A DNA stretch of 64,000 nucleotides from Maricaulis sp047308265. GTDB taxonomy: Bacteria > Pseudomonadota > Alphaproteobacteria > Caulobacterales > Maricaulaceae. The notes beneath the pieces were generated by a model, which worked only from the letters and a program-made list of their open reading frames with translations, was not told the origin of the DNA and did no database searches. This document shows positions 41,382-50,427 of this stretch, piece by piece. The DNA lies in assembly GCF_047308265.1 (NCBI RefSeq), contig NZ_JBKQWY010000001.1, positions 796,183 to 860,182 on the forward strand, in the 5' to 3' direction. Both the position numbers and the translations under genes were made by a program. Within the stretch, counting starts at the first letter, position 1. Every line of letters begins with the position of its first letter.

Positions 41382-42466
41382 CTGTGCAACCGCGTGAAGG
41401 CCTGCTGAATATTCGTCCCTACAAGCCGGGTGCGGCTGAAGCGCCGGGGGTTGAGAACCCGGTCAAACTCTCATCGAATGAAAATGCCCTGGGGTGTTCC
41501 GAAAAAGCGTCAGCTGCGTTCCAGGCGTCTGCGGACCAGTTGCACATCTATCCGGATGGCGGGGCGACCCGGCTGCGTGAAGCCATCGCCAAGGCCGAAG
41601 GGCTGGAAGCGGAACGCATTGTCTGTGGTGCGGGGTCTGACGAGCTGCTCCAACTTCTGGGCAAGGCCTATCTCAATCCGGGCGACAAGGTGGTTCAGAG
41701 CCAATACGGTTTCCTGGTCTACAAGCTTGTCGCCATGCAGAGCCTGGCAGAGCTGGTTGTGGCTCCGGAGACCGGCTATCGCACGGATGTGGATGCGATT
41801 ATCGAGGCGGCCGGGGATGACGCCAAAATCGTGTTTGTGGCCAATCCGAATAATCCGACGGGCACCTATATCCCCGCCAGCGAAATCACCCGCCTGCGCG
41901 ACGCCCTGCCTGACGAGACGCTGCTTGTGCTCGATTCAGCCTATGCCGAGTTTGTTGAAGATCCCGATTACGAGGCCGGCATCGAACTGGCCCGCACACG
42001 CGACAATGTCGTCATGACGCGGACATTCTCCAAGATCCACGGCCTGGCGGCCCTGCGTCTGGGCTGGGCCTATGGCGATCCGTCTATCATTGATGTGCTG
42101 CACCGGGTGCGCGGGCCGTTCAACGTCAACCTGCCCGCCATCGAAGCCGGTATTGCGGCGATCGAAGATGCGGACTTTGTTCGTCGATCGATCGCGCATA
42201 ACACGCAATGGGTCGATTATCTGCGTCAGCAGATTGGTGGTCTGGGCCTGGAAGTGACGCCAAGTGTCTGCAATTTCGTGCTGGTTCACTTCCCCGAGAG
42301 CGGGGACAAGACGGCTCCGAATGCGGATGCCTATTTGACGTCTCAGGGATTGATTGTGCGTCGTCTGGAGCCTTACGGCCTTCCCCACGCCTTGCGGATT
42401 ACGATCGGGAAGGAAGTCGAGAACCGTCGCCTGGTCGAGGCACTGACCGCCTTTATGGGACAATAA
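41378..42466 (+). CDS. hisC: Histidinol-phosphate aminotransferase
   Basis: This is a 362-residue fold-type I PLP enzyme converting imidazole acetol phosphate to histidinol phosphate; many also accept aromatic amino acids. Motifs are KLSSNENALG, YPDGGATRLREAIA, VFVANPNNPTGTYIP, LDSAYAEFV and the PLP-Lys segment TFSKIHGLAALRLGWAYG. Length is normal. It is coupled to the methyltransferase. It is convergent with the DUF2125 gene. Confidence 0.93.
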   Translation: MTVQPREGLLNIRPYKPGAAEAPGVENPVKLSSNENALGCSEKASAAFQASADQLHIYPDGGATRLREAIAKAEGLEAERIVCGAGSDELLQLLGKAYLNPGDKVVQSQYGFLVYKLVAMQSLAELVVAPETGYRTDVDAIIEAAGDDAKIVFVANPNNPTGTYIPASEITRLRDALPDETLLVLDSAYAEFVEDPDYEAGIELARTRDNVVMTRTFSKIHGLAALRLGWAYGDPSIIDVLHRVRGPFNVNLPAIEAGIAAIEDADFVRRSIAHNTQWVDYLRQQIGGLGLEVTPSVCNFVLVHFPESGDKTAPNADAYLTSQGLIVRRLEPYGLPHALRITIGKEVENRRLVEALTAFMGQ

Positions 42467-42488
42467 CAGGTATCGGAGCGGGGGCGCG

Positions 42489-43514
42489 CTAGCGCGCCTC
42501 CTCGTCCACCAGAGTTCCCAGGCGCACCGGGCCGAAGTAAACCGCGCCGGCCTGGATGCGAAGCGGCAGGGATACACCTTCCGGCGACCGTGGCGCCATC
42601 ATGGTCGCCAGGCGCAGCGCCTCTTCCGGATTGCCTTCAGCGACAATACCGCCGTTCACCAGCGCTTCGGCGAGCGCTTCAGGGTCGGTGATCCGGACGG
42701 ATATGCGCCCTTCCGGCAAGGCGCGGGCGTCTACCGCCAGATCGCCATTGCCGCTGAGCTGGGCCGGTCCCCAGCCTAGGCTTGCGTTTTCAATTCGTAT
42801 GCTACCGTTGGAACGGTGCCAGTCCAGCACGTCACCCTGCTGGGCGAGGGCCGACCAGGCCGACACGGCGATATCCAGATCCACCGTGTCGATGCGTGTG
42901 CCAAACGCCTGGATCATCCGCGGATCGAGGCGGGTTTCCTCGGCGGTTACGCCCGAGACGGACATGCGGGCCCGCATATGATCGTCATCGTCGAGCATGG
43001 CGTTGAAGACGACGCGCTCGATGGATTCCAGCTGGGCCTGTTCGCCCTCTATTGTGGTGATGGACAGGTTTTCGATCTCGGCGCCCACACTCTGTGTGAC
43101 ACCGCGGCGATTGGTGCGAATGCTCAGTAAGGTCTTGTCGCTGACCCATTCATAGGTGCAATTCGTATCGCTGACAGTATTGAGCCGCGACGTTCCGTCG
43201 AACTGGATAATCCAGTGTGCCAGATTGAACGGCATGGCGTGCGCGGTAATGGTCTCGATCTCGGCCGACCAGTCGCCATCAGCAGCCGGGGCGTCAATAG
43301 CCAGGGCATTGATCTCCACCGCGAAGCGGTAGGGGAAGCCTGAAACCCGGATTAGTTCTTGTTCAATGCTGTATCCCGCCGCGACCTGACTATCCATCCA
43401 GGCGGCGAGTTCAGATTGAATGCGCGACTTCGCATAGAACCAATAGCCGGTATACAGGCCCAGAAGGACCACGAAACCGCCAAACGGCAGATAGAGACCG
43501 ACCCGGTTTTTCAC
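42489..43514 (-). CDS. DUF2125 family membrane-anchored protein
   Basis: This is a 341-residue protein with an N-terminal signal anchor (LPFGGFVVLLGLYTGYWFYA) and a long beta-rich periplasmic domain (GFPYRFAVEINALAID and many short strands). It matches alphaproteobacterial DUF2125, whose strand pattern resembles AsmA-like lipid-transfer proteins. The start is a GTG. It lies at the end of the ftsE-ftsX-ydcF-plsC group, 83 bases after plsC. The function is not established. Confidence 0.82.
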   Translation of the reverse strand: MKNRVGLYLPFGGFVVLLGLYTGYWFYAKSRIQSELAAWMDSQVAAGYSIEQELIRVSGFPYRFAVEINALAIDAPAADGDWSAEIETITAHAMPFNLAHWIIQFDGTSRLNTVSDTNCTYEWVSDKTLLSIRTNRRGVTQSVGAEIENLSITTIEGEQAQLESIERVVFNAMLDDDDHMRARMSVSGVTAEETRLDPRMIQAFGTRIDTVDLDIAVSAWSALAQQGDVLDWHRSNGSIRIENASLGWGPAQLSGNGDLAVDARALPEGRISVRITDPEALAEALVNGGIVAEGNPEEALRLATMMAPRSPEGVSLPLRIQAGAVYFGPVRLGTLVDEEAR

Positions 43515-43597
43515 GCTTTAACCCTCATCACTCACTCTACACATCAAGGCTCGGACTTTGTAACGCAAGTCCCGTTCCACCTTGCCACAGGTATGAA

Positions 43598-44314
43598 TTA
43601 TTCCTTACCACCCGGCAGCAATGCATCGCTGGCGGTGTTGATACGTTCGCGTAGCGTGGTGAGGAACTCATCCTTGCTCAAGCCGGGTTCAATCGGCTCG
43701 AGAAACTCCACGACAATGACGCCAGCATGGCGTTTGAAGCCGTGAGCCGGCCAGTACAGTCCAGAATTCAGCGCAACGGGCACACAGGGCACTTTCATGG
43801 CCGCGTACAATCCCGCCACACCCGGCTTGAAGTCCGGATTGTCTCCGGGGGTGACACGTGTTCCCTCGGGGAAGATCAGCACCTGACGCCCTTCTTCGGC
43901 ACGCGCTGCAGCGTCACGCAGCATGCCACGCAGGGCCTTCGCCGCCGCGCTTCGGTCCACCGTGATGTTTTTCAGCTTGAGGGCAAACCATCCGAAGAAA
44001 GGAAGGTAGGCCAGAGATTTTTTGAGGATGATCGCGGGATCGGGAAGAATGTCCCAGAAGGCGAGGGTCTCGAACATGCTCTGGTGATTCGAGGCGATCA
44101 GTGCGCCGCCTTGAGGAATGTTCTCCTGACCGCGCACCTCAAACCGTATCCCGCATATCACGGCCAGTGCGCCCCAGATGATTGTCAGGAAGACGCGAAA
44201 ATAGGCGCGAGCCCAGGTACGCGGTGCCAGTAGCAGCCAGATGCCCAGCGTGCCCATCACGACAATCAGGCCATACATGAAGATGACGAAGGCGAGGGAG
44301 CGCAGGGTATTCAT
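43598..44314 (-). CDS. plsC: 1-acyl-sn-glycerol-3-phosphate acyltransferase
   Basis: This is a 238-residue membrane acyltransferase making phosphatidic acid. Two N-terminal hydrophobic segments (about residues 5-30 and 38-56) precede the PlsC domain with NHQSMFE (HxxxxD-type motif, here H-Q-S-M-F-E), ITVDR and FPEGTRVTPG. The usual Asp of the HxxxxD motif is Glu, a variation seen in some alphaproteobacterial members. The gene starts 8 bases after the ydcF-like stop. Confidence 0.9.
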   Translation of the reverse strand: MNTLRSLAFVIFMYGLIVVMGTLGIWLLLAPRTWARAYFRVFLTIIWGALAVICGIRFEVRGQENIPQGGALIASNHQSMFETLAFWDILPDPAIILKKSLAYLPFFGWFALKLKNITVDRSAAAKALRGMLRDAAARAEEGRQVLIFPEGTRVTPGDNPDFKPGVAGLYAAMKVPCVPVALNSGLYWPAHGFKRHAGVIVVEFLEPIEPGLSKDEFLTTLRERINTASDALLPGGKE

Positions 44315-44322
44315 GACAAGTC

Positions 44323-44916
44323 TCAGCTTCCGCTAAAGGTCTGACCCAGACTAACGGCCAGGTATTTGGTGTATTCCAGGATCCAGAGCCGCAAACGCCC
44401 AGCCGCCCGCCAAGGCGGTGTGGTGCGCACCGGAGCGGCGACCAGATCCACCTCCGGCATAAGCTTTTGCATTTCCAGCAGGCTGCGCGGAAGATGATAG
44501 TCAGACGTCACGATAATCAAGCGCTTATAGCCGTTTTCTTCCGCCCATTCGGCGGTTTCCACAGCATTGCCCAAAGTGTCTTCAGCCAGTCGTCCCATTG
44601 TCACACAGCAAGAAAACCGGGCCGGATCGAGACCTGTCAGGCCGCGCATATCCTCGATCGTGACAGAGGGGTGGACGCCGGACACCAGAAGGTGGTCGCC
44701 ATATCCATCATCCAGCAAGCGGCCGGCTTCGGCCAGGCGCCCGGCATCACCGGTCAGCACGACAATGGCTTCAGCTCGCGTCCGGCTGTCGAGGTCCGCT
44801 TGTCCGGTGACACGCAAGGACCAGTGCACAAACCCGCCCAGATAGAGCACGACAGCCAGGAAGGCGACCAAGCGTACAGGTTGCAGGCGTTTGCCGGATT
44901 TGGATGTCTTGGCCAT
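44323..44916 (-). CDS. YdcF/SanA family (DUF218) membrane protein
   Basis: This is a 197-residue protein with one N-terminal transmembrane helix (VRLVAFLAVVLYLGGFVHWSL) and a DUF218 domain. Motifs are AIVVLTGDAGRLAEAGRLLDDG, GNAVETAEWAEENGYKRL and VTSDYHLPRSLLEM, the latter typical of ElyC/SanA/YdcF. Members affect envelope integrity and peptidoglycan or polyprenyl metabolism. It lies between ftsX and plsC on one strand. Confidence 0.88.
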   Translation of the reverse strand: MAKTSKSGKRLQPVRLVAFLAVVLYLGGFVHWSLRVTGQADLDSRTRAEAIVVLTGDAGRLAEAGRLLDDGYGDHLLVSGVHPSVTIEDMRGLTGLDPARFSCCVTMGRLAEDTLGNAVETAEWAEENGYKRLIIVTSDYHLPRSLLEMQKLMPEVDLVAAPVRTTPPWRAAGRLRLWILEYTKYLAVSLGQTFSGS

Positions 44917-45001
44917 CTCTCACACGGTCCGATATCGCAATACACGTCCCTCGCATGCCGGGCGCGGGCAGAAAAGTGAAATCATCGTTGGCCTCGTCCC
45001 T

Positions 45002-45907
45002 CTACCAGCGTGCGCGCAGGTCGGCGGCGATAGCCAGACGTGCTGACACAGCCGAGATCAGTCCGGCAACGATCGGAGCGGCACTCAACAGGCCGATCTC
45101 GAACGGGGCGAGGGCCCAGTGCGGCAGGAAAAAGACCTGGTCTGCCGGGGTCTCGCTCAGGCTGACGATCAGGGCGACTGCGCCCGCCGCGGCTGCACCG
45201 CCCAGGCCGGCTTTCAGACCGAGCATGAAAAACCGCCGTTGGAACAGGGCTGCGATGAACCGGTCCTCCGCCCCGCACAAATGTAGCGCGTCTGTCACAT
45301 CGATACGTGCGGCCAGGGAGGCTCGGGCGGCAAAGGCGATCACGGCCGCCGCTGCACCGGACAGGAGTGTCAACAAGGCCAGGCCGAACAGCTGAGCCGT
45401 TCGCGCTGCATCGCGCACAGCACCCGACCAGCGCGAGTGGTCATCCACAGTGGCGGGCAGGCCGGCGGTGTCGATTGCGCGAGTGAGGTCATCAAGATCG
45501 AGGCTGCCCACCTCAACCAGTTCCACACGGATCAACAGGGGCAGGGGCAGATCCTCGGGCAGATTGCCCTGTCCCAGCCAGGGTGAGACAAGGGCCTCGG
45601 CATAATCCCGATCAAGCGTGTCCACACGCGATACACCGGCCATACCGGCCGCCAGGGCAGCCGCCTCGGCCTGGTCGGCGATCAGGTCGCGGTCATCGAC
45701 CGGACGGACCTGAATGGTGACACTGTGGGCCAGATCGCTGGTCCAGGCCTCTGCTGCGAGCCAGGCGCCCCGCGCGCCCAGACCTGCGACACAGGCCAGA
45801 AACACCAGAATGGCGGCCACAAAGACCAGCGGGCGATCCCGTCCCTTATCGGGTGGGAGCAGCGGTCCCGGGGATTGGCTGGGCGCCGAGGACACGGTGT
45901 CAGTCAT
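45002..45907 (-). CDS. ftsX: Cell division ABC permease FtsX
   Basis: This is a 301-residue inner-membrane protein. A Pro-rich cytoplasmic N-terminus (residues 1-30) is followed by helix 1 (VFVAAILVFLACVAGLGARG), a periplasmic domain (residues 55-155) and three C-terminal helices with the FtsX domain (about residues 165-295). With FtsE it regulates cell-wall hydrolases during division. Its start lies 8 bases inside the ftsE 3' end, so the two are coupled. Confidence 0.88.
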   Translation of the reverse strand: MTDTVSSAPSQSPGPLLPPDKGRDRPLVFVAAILVFLACVAGLGARGAWLAAEAWTSDLAHSVTIQVRPVDDRDLIADQAEAAALAAGMAGVSRVDTLDRDYAEALVSPWLGQGNLPEDLPLPLLIRVELVEVGSLDLDDLTRAIDTAGLPATVDDHSRWSGAVRDAARTAQLFGLALLTLLSGAAAAVIAFAARASLAARIDVTDALHLCGAEDRFIAALFQRRFFMLGLKAGLGGAAAAGAVALIVSLSETPADQVFFLPHWALAPFEIGLLSAAPIVAGLISAVSARLAIAADLRARW

Positions 45908-46571
45908 GCTCTGTCTCCTCCTGCCTGGCCCCCCGGGAGGGGCGGATATGCACGTGACCATTGGACAGCGACATGACAGGTGCGTCGACCATGCGCACAA
46001 GCTGGAGGTCGTGGGTCGCGATAACGACGGTGGTGCCTAGCTTGTTGAGCTCCAGAAAGAGACGCAGCAGGCGCATTCCCATTTCCGGATCGACATTACC
46101 GGTCGGTTCGTCCGCGATGAGAATTTCCGGTTGCCCCACAACAGCACGGGCAATGGCGACACGTTGTTGTTCGCCGCCCGAGAGCGTGGCGGGTTGTGCC
46201 GTCATCTTGTCACCCAGCCCGACCCAGGAGAGCAGTTCCGCGACGTCTTCGGCGTAATCGCTGCGCGGCTTGCCGGCTACGCGGAGCGGTAATGCCACAT
46301 TGTCGAAAACATTGAGGTGGTTGAGCAGGCGAAACTCCTGGAACACCACGCCGATCCGGCGGCGCAGATCGGGCAAGTCCTGCCGGGGCAACGTGGCCAA
46401 GTCACGACCAAAAAAGGAAATCAGCCCGCGTGAGGGTTTGGCAGCCAGATAAATCAGACGCAAAAGCGAGGTCTTGCCCGCTCCCGACGGTCCGGTGAGA
46501 AATTGGAAAGAACCGCGTGGTAAATCGAATGATAAGTCGCGCAGTATTTCCGGCCCGCGTTCGTAACGCAT
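45900..46571 (-). CDS. ftsE: Cell division ATP-binding protein FtsE
   Basis: This is a 223-residue ABC ATPase when started at the first canonical codon. It has Walker A GPSGAGKTS, VFQEFRLLNHLNVFDN, LSGGEQQRVAIARAVV, ILIADEPTGNVDPEMG and the H-loop ATHD. The first beta-strand (VVRFDNVG), conserved in FtsE, lies in frame just upstream of ATG 46571. No ATG, GTG or TTG exists upstream in that frame. An ATA at 46640 has GGGAG seven bases before it and would restore the strand. The true start is therefore uncertain. Confidence 0.93.
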   Translation of the reverse strand: MRYERGPEILRDLSFDLPRGSFQFLTGPSGAGKTSLLRLIYLAAKPSRGLISFFGRDLATLPRQDLPDLRRRIGVVFQEFRLLNHLNVFDNVALPLRVAGKPRSDYAEDVAELLSWVGLGDKMTAQPATLSGGEQQRVAIARAVVGQPEILIADEPTGNVDPEMGMRLLRLFLELNKLGTTVVIATHDLQLVRMVDAPVMSLSNGHVHIRPSRGARQEETEHD

Positions 46572-46690
46572 GCCGACATTGTCGAACCGAACGACCGGAT
46601 CGGGAGCACTCTGCGGGGAATGGTTTGAACTCGGAGTTATGGAACGTCTCCCGGACTTTTCGGTGAGCCGGTCTGTTGGAAACGACTCAT

Positions 46691-47563
46691 ATGAGCATTG
46701 TACTCAGCTGTCCGTCTTGTGGCACGCGCTATCGTGCTGATCCCCAGGCCATTGGTCTGGCGGGACGTCGCGTGCGCTGCACAGCCTGTTCGCATGTATG
46801 GCTCGCAGAAAGTGAAGAACCCGTATCCCTCACCTCTGTTGATCCGGAGCCTGTTCCCGAGCCGGAGCCGGAACCGGAAGTGCCGGCGGAACCCCCGAAA
46901 CCGCATCAGGCCTACCGGGCCAAGGTGGAGGCGAAACGCAAGACCGCCAGCATGGCCGTGGCCGGTGGAGCCTGGGCTGCGCTTGCTGCGTGCTGGATGC
47001 TGGTGCTGAGCGGTGCATGGGCCTTTCGGGTGGATATCGTGCAGTCCTGGCCCCGGGCCTCGGCGGCTTATGCCGCGCTGGGTGTGGAAATTGACCCGTC
47101 CGGATTTCAGCTATCCGAACTGAGCATCACCCGCGAGGTGGATCATGGCGTGCCGGTTGTGATCATCGAGGGCGAAATCCTCAATCAAAATCGCCAGACT
47201 CGACCCGTGCCCCAGGTGCGGGCTGCGCTTCTCGATAGTCAGGATACGGCGGTGCTGAGCTGGCGTGTGAATATCGAGGCGCATGAGATGAGCGGTGGCA
47301 GCCGTCTGGCCTTTCGTACGCTTGTCAGCGATCCGCCGCCCGCCGCTATCCAGGCCGAAGTCATTCTGGCGGGGCTGGACCTGGCGCCAGCCGATCCCGT
47401 GTCGGATGTGAGCCATGGCGCTGAGGATCATCACTCTGCCGATACAGTTTCGCACCCGGCTGGTTCCGACCAGGGTGGGCCAGAGGAGGCCACGCACGAG
47501 AGCCCGGAGCATGGGACTGCTCTAGAAGAAACCGCCACCCACGAGAACGACGGGCATCACTGA
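46691..47563 (+). CDS. Zinc-ribbon (MJ0042 type) membrane protein with His-rich tail
   Basis: This is a 290-residue protein. The N-terminal zinc ribbon has CPSCGTRYR and VRCTACSHVW (C-x2-C pairs). A Pro/Glu repeat linker (residues 53-72) and one transmembrane helix (about 96-118) follow, then a DUF3426-like beta domain (about residues 140-235). The last 45 residues are rich in His, Glu and Ser, with many HH/EH/TH pairs that could bind metal. ATG 46691 is used; a TTG at 46676 is less likely. It is divergent from ftsE, a common alphaproteobacterial neighbour. The function is unknown. Confidence 0.85.
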   Translation: MSIVLSCPSCGTRYRADPQAIGLAGRRVRCTACSHVWLAESEEPVSLTSVDPEPVPEPEPEPEVPAEPPKPHQAYRAKVEAKRKTASMAVAGGAWAALAACWMLVLSGAWAFRVDIVQSWPRASAAYAALGVEIDPSGFQLSELSITREVDHGVPVVIIEGEILNQNRQTRPVPQVRAALLDSQDTAVLSWRVNIEAHEMSGGSRLAFRTLVSDPPPAAIQAEVILAGLDLAPADPVSDVSHGAEDHHSADTVSHPAGSDQGGPEEATHESPEHGTALEETATHENDGHH

Positions 47564-47567
47564 GGCG

Positions 47568-50192
47568 TCAGAACCGGTCCAGCAGGCGATCAATATAGTC
47601 GAGTTCGTCTTGCGGACGCCCGGTTTCAGCGGCGCGCCGACGAAGCTCTTCTAGGATCTCACGGGCCCGAGCCCGGCTCATTTCTTCCGGCACGTCCACG
47701 CCTGCGCCATCGGAATAGGCCCCATTGGTCGGACGACCGAGCGGGTCCTGCTCCTGATCGCCCTCGCCTGGTCCACCTTCATTCTCTGCCATGCGTTCCA
47801 GCAAATCGCGCGCAAGGCTTTCTGCACCATCACGCAATTCCGACAGCGCATCATCTTGGGCCTCCAGGGCGTCGTCCAGATTGCCCTGGCGCAGGGCTTC
47901 TTCGGCCTGTTGCATCGCTTCACCCGCACCGTTCAATGGGTCGGCGGAACCTCCAGGCAGGCCTTCACGCGCCCGTTCGAGCTGTCCGGCGATCGCCGCC
48001 TGGCGTTCGGCCAATTGTGCTGACCGGCTGGTCCCGCCTTGCTGGTTTTCCGCGAGGCCCTGTGGGGTATTGCCGCCCTGCTGGCCTGGTGTGTTGCCGG
48101 CGTTTTGCGGCCCGCCCTGACTCTGACCCCCTTGGCCTTGGCCACCCTGGGGCTGGCCCCCATTATCCTGCTGCATGCCGAAGGTCTGATCCTGCAGCTC
48201 ACGCTGTTCACCGATCACATCGCCTAGTTCTTCAAGGGCTTCAGACAGGGCTTCGGAGACCTCGTCGCTTGGCTCACCTTCACCGGATCCCTGACCCATC
48301 TGCATTTCCAGATTGCGCAGGAGCTCGCTGAGCATGTCGAGGGCTTCGCGCGCCTGTGCTGTGTCGCCCAGTTCGGCCGCTTCTCGCAGGGCTGCGAGCA
48401 ATTCCTCGAAATCAGCGGGGTCCATCATCGGCACATCGCCGCCGGCCTGGGCATTGCCCTGTTCGGCCTCGCGTGCGAGAGCGGCCAGATAATTGTCCAT
48501 TGCCTGTTGATAGGCCTGGAACAGGGCATCCAGCTCGGTTTCATCGGCACCGCGCGCCAGCGCTTCCTGCAAGGCGCGCTCAGCTGCGGCCAGTGCGGCC
48601 TCTGCATCGGCCAGTGAACCCAGTTCTGCGCGCAGGGCGATTGCCCACAGATCCGCTGCGACAGGGCCGGCATCATCCCAATGGCGTGCCCTTTGAAGGC
48701 GATGGAGCACCACACGCAGGCCGAGAAGCACCGTGCCGTCGTCAAAGAAGTATTCCGGTGCATCGGTCAGGGCGGTCAGTGCCACAGCCACGCGCTGAAT
48801 GCCGTCTGGCGCCCGTTCGATCCGGCGCGCGGGTGCATCGTAGAGATAGAGCGGGCCGGGTGGCAGGTCGTCGGCGTAGAGCGGGTCCGGCTCGGTGAGC
48901 GGCTCATAGGGGCCGGCATGACGCATGACTTCGCGGCGTTGTTCAGCGACAGCCCGCGCAAGGCTGTCGAGAAAGACCCGTTCGGGCAGAACCCGTGTCT
49001 GGACACCGGAATACCCGGTATTGTCAGCCGCATCGCGAACGGCAAGGCGCATCTCCACACGATCGCCGGCCCATTGATGACGGGCGGTTTCAACCGTGCC
49101 GATCAGCCCATTGCCTTCGGGGACAGAGCGTACCTGTTCCCCCGGCAGGACGAGGCTATCCCAGTCTGTATCGCTCGCGCCTTCAGGTCGAATTTCGAGG
49201 GCATAATCGGTCGCGCCATAATCGTCGATGACCTCGAAGCGGAGTTCGAGTTCACCCTGGGCCGTTGAAGCAGGCGCTTCGAGCAGGCGCACGAGGGGGG
49301 CTGTGTCGGGAATGATGTCGGCTGACCACTGGGTGCGTGTGCCTCCGGCCCGCAAGGTCAGTTCGGTATCACGATCGATGAACTGGCGGATTTCCCATAC
49401 ACCATCACCAATTTCCACCGCATCCGTTCGTACACGATCCGTGCCCTGGTTGAGCGTCAGCCGTGGAGTGCGCCGCGAACCAGCAATGCGCGTTACGAAC
49501 TGGGCGCCTTCCGGCACCTCGATTTCGAAGGCGTCCGCTTCGAGAAACTGCGGTGCCCGTCCCGTATAGGCGGGCGGATCAATCCAGGCTTCGATCCGCA
49601 GATTCTGGCTCAATGCATTGATGGGTCGAAACGCAAAGGCATCATCCAGGCGCGAACGGGCCTGCGGGCCAGCCAGAACCCAGGCCGACAGGACAAACAG
49701 CAGGAGTACGATGCGCAATGCCCAGGGATCACGACGCGCCCAGGCGGCGTGGGGACGTCGGGCTTTCAAGGCGGCCAGACGTTGACGTTCCCGGCGCTGA
49801 TGTTCTTCCCAAAGGGCGTGTTCGGTAGCACTTAACGAGGCGGCCTGATCGGTCACGGCTTCATAGGGGCGTCCCGCCATCCCGCTATCGCGTTCGAGGC
49901 GATGCGCAATATCGGCGAGGCCAGGCCAGGCAAACTGCCGCGCGGCTCGCCATGTCAACACCGCGAACCCGGTCAGGCTGAGAAGCGCAAACACAGCTCG
50001 CCAGGGATCGCCAACGGCATCCCAGGCTCCCAGAAGGGTTATGCCGGCATACAGAAACAGCCAGGCCAGGACAGGCCAGACAAGAGGCACGGCGCGCTCC
50101 CACACAAGGGAGGCACCTGCCAGAATGAGCGAAATCCGCCGCATGGACAAAAGACTAGCACGCTCGCCCTGAATGTTGAGGACGCTGCGCAT
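47568..50192 (-). CDS. TIGR02302/DUF4175 family membrane protein
   Basis: This is an 874-residue envelope protein. Two or three N-terminal helices (about residues 30-85 and 155-175) precede a long periplasmic region with immunoglobulin-like segments (residues 195-400). A helical acidic region follows, then a Gln/Gly-rich low-complexity stretch and a conserved C-terminus (ILEELRRRAAETGRPQDELD). The whole matches alphaproteobacterial TIGR02302. Its function is unknown. ATG 50144 is an alternative start; neither has a strong ribosome site. It follows lptM by 24 bases. Confidence 0.85.
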   Translation of the reverse strand: MRSVLNIQGERASLLSMRRISLILAGASLVWERAVPLVWPVLAWLFLYAGITLLGAWDAVGDPWRAVFALLSLTGFAVLTWRAARQFAWPGLADIAHRLERDSGMAGRPYEAVTDQAASLSATEHALWEEHQRRERQRLAALKARRPHAAWARRDPWALRIVLLLFVLSAWVLAGPQARSRLDDAFAFRPINALSQNLRIEAWIDPPAYTGRAPQFLEADAFEIEVPEGAQFVTRIAGSRRTPRLTLNQGTDRVRTDAVEIGDGVWEIRQFIDRDTELTLRAGGTRTQWSADIIPDTAPLVRLLEAPASTAQGELELRFEVIDDYGATDYALEIRPEGASDTDWDSLVLPGEQVRSVPEGNGLIGTVETARHQWAGDRVEMRLAVRDAADNTGYSGVQTRVLPERVFLDSLARAVAEQRREVMRHAGPYEPLTEPDPLYADDLPPGPLYLYDAPARRIERAPDGIQRVAVALTALTDAPEYFFDDGTVLLGLRVVLHRLQRARHWDDAGPVAADLWAIALRAELGSLADAEAALAAAERALQEALARGADETELDALFQAYQQAMDNYLAALAREAEQGNAQAGGDVPMMDPADFEELLAALREAAELGDTAQAREALDMLSELLRNLEMQMGQGSGEGEPSDEVSEALSEALEELGDVIGEQRELQDQTFGMQQDNGGQPQGGQGQGGQSQGGPQNAGNTPGQQGGNTPQGLAENQQGGTSRSAQLAERQAAIAGQLERAREGLPGGSADPLNGAGEAMQQAEEALRQGNLDDALEAQDDALSELRDGAESLARDLLERMAENEGGPGEGDQEQDPLGRPTNGAYSDGAGVDVPEEMSRARAREILEELRRRAAETGRPQDELDYIDRLLDRF

Positions 50193-50216
50193 TACGAATT
50201 GGTGAGGGCGAGGCCC

Positions 50217-50363
50217 TTACGAATCCGTGTCCTCATTATCCTCAGGGGTCTCCTGCGGATTGCCCCAAAGGGGTGGCGGGCGTTCCAGATCGCCGCGCAG
50301 GCCACACGCAGTGACAGCTAGGCTGGTCAGGAGGATCAGGAGAACGGGTTTGATACGCTTCAT
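50217..50363 (-). CDS. lptM: LptM (YifL)-like small lipoprotein
   Basis: This is a 48-residue lipoprotein. The lipobox is LAVTAC, with Cys20 acylated, directly followed by GLRGDLERPPP, the short motif that defines LptM, a factor assisting LptDE assembly. The C-terminus is acidic. It sits 64 bases after argH. In most alphaproteobacteria this lipoprotein is followed by lysA, which is absent here. Confidence 0.85.
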   Translation of the reverse strand: MKRIKPVLLILLTSLAVTACGLRGDLERPPPLWGNPQETPEDNEDTDS

Positions 50364-50427
50364 CGTTTTCGTTCCGATTGAATCTTCGTTCCGATTTCGT
50401 GTCAGTTCCGAATGCAATCCGGGGCCG

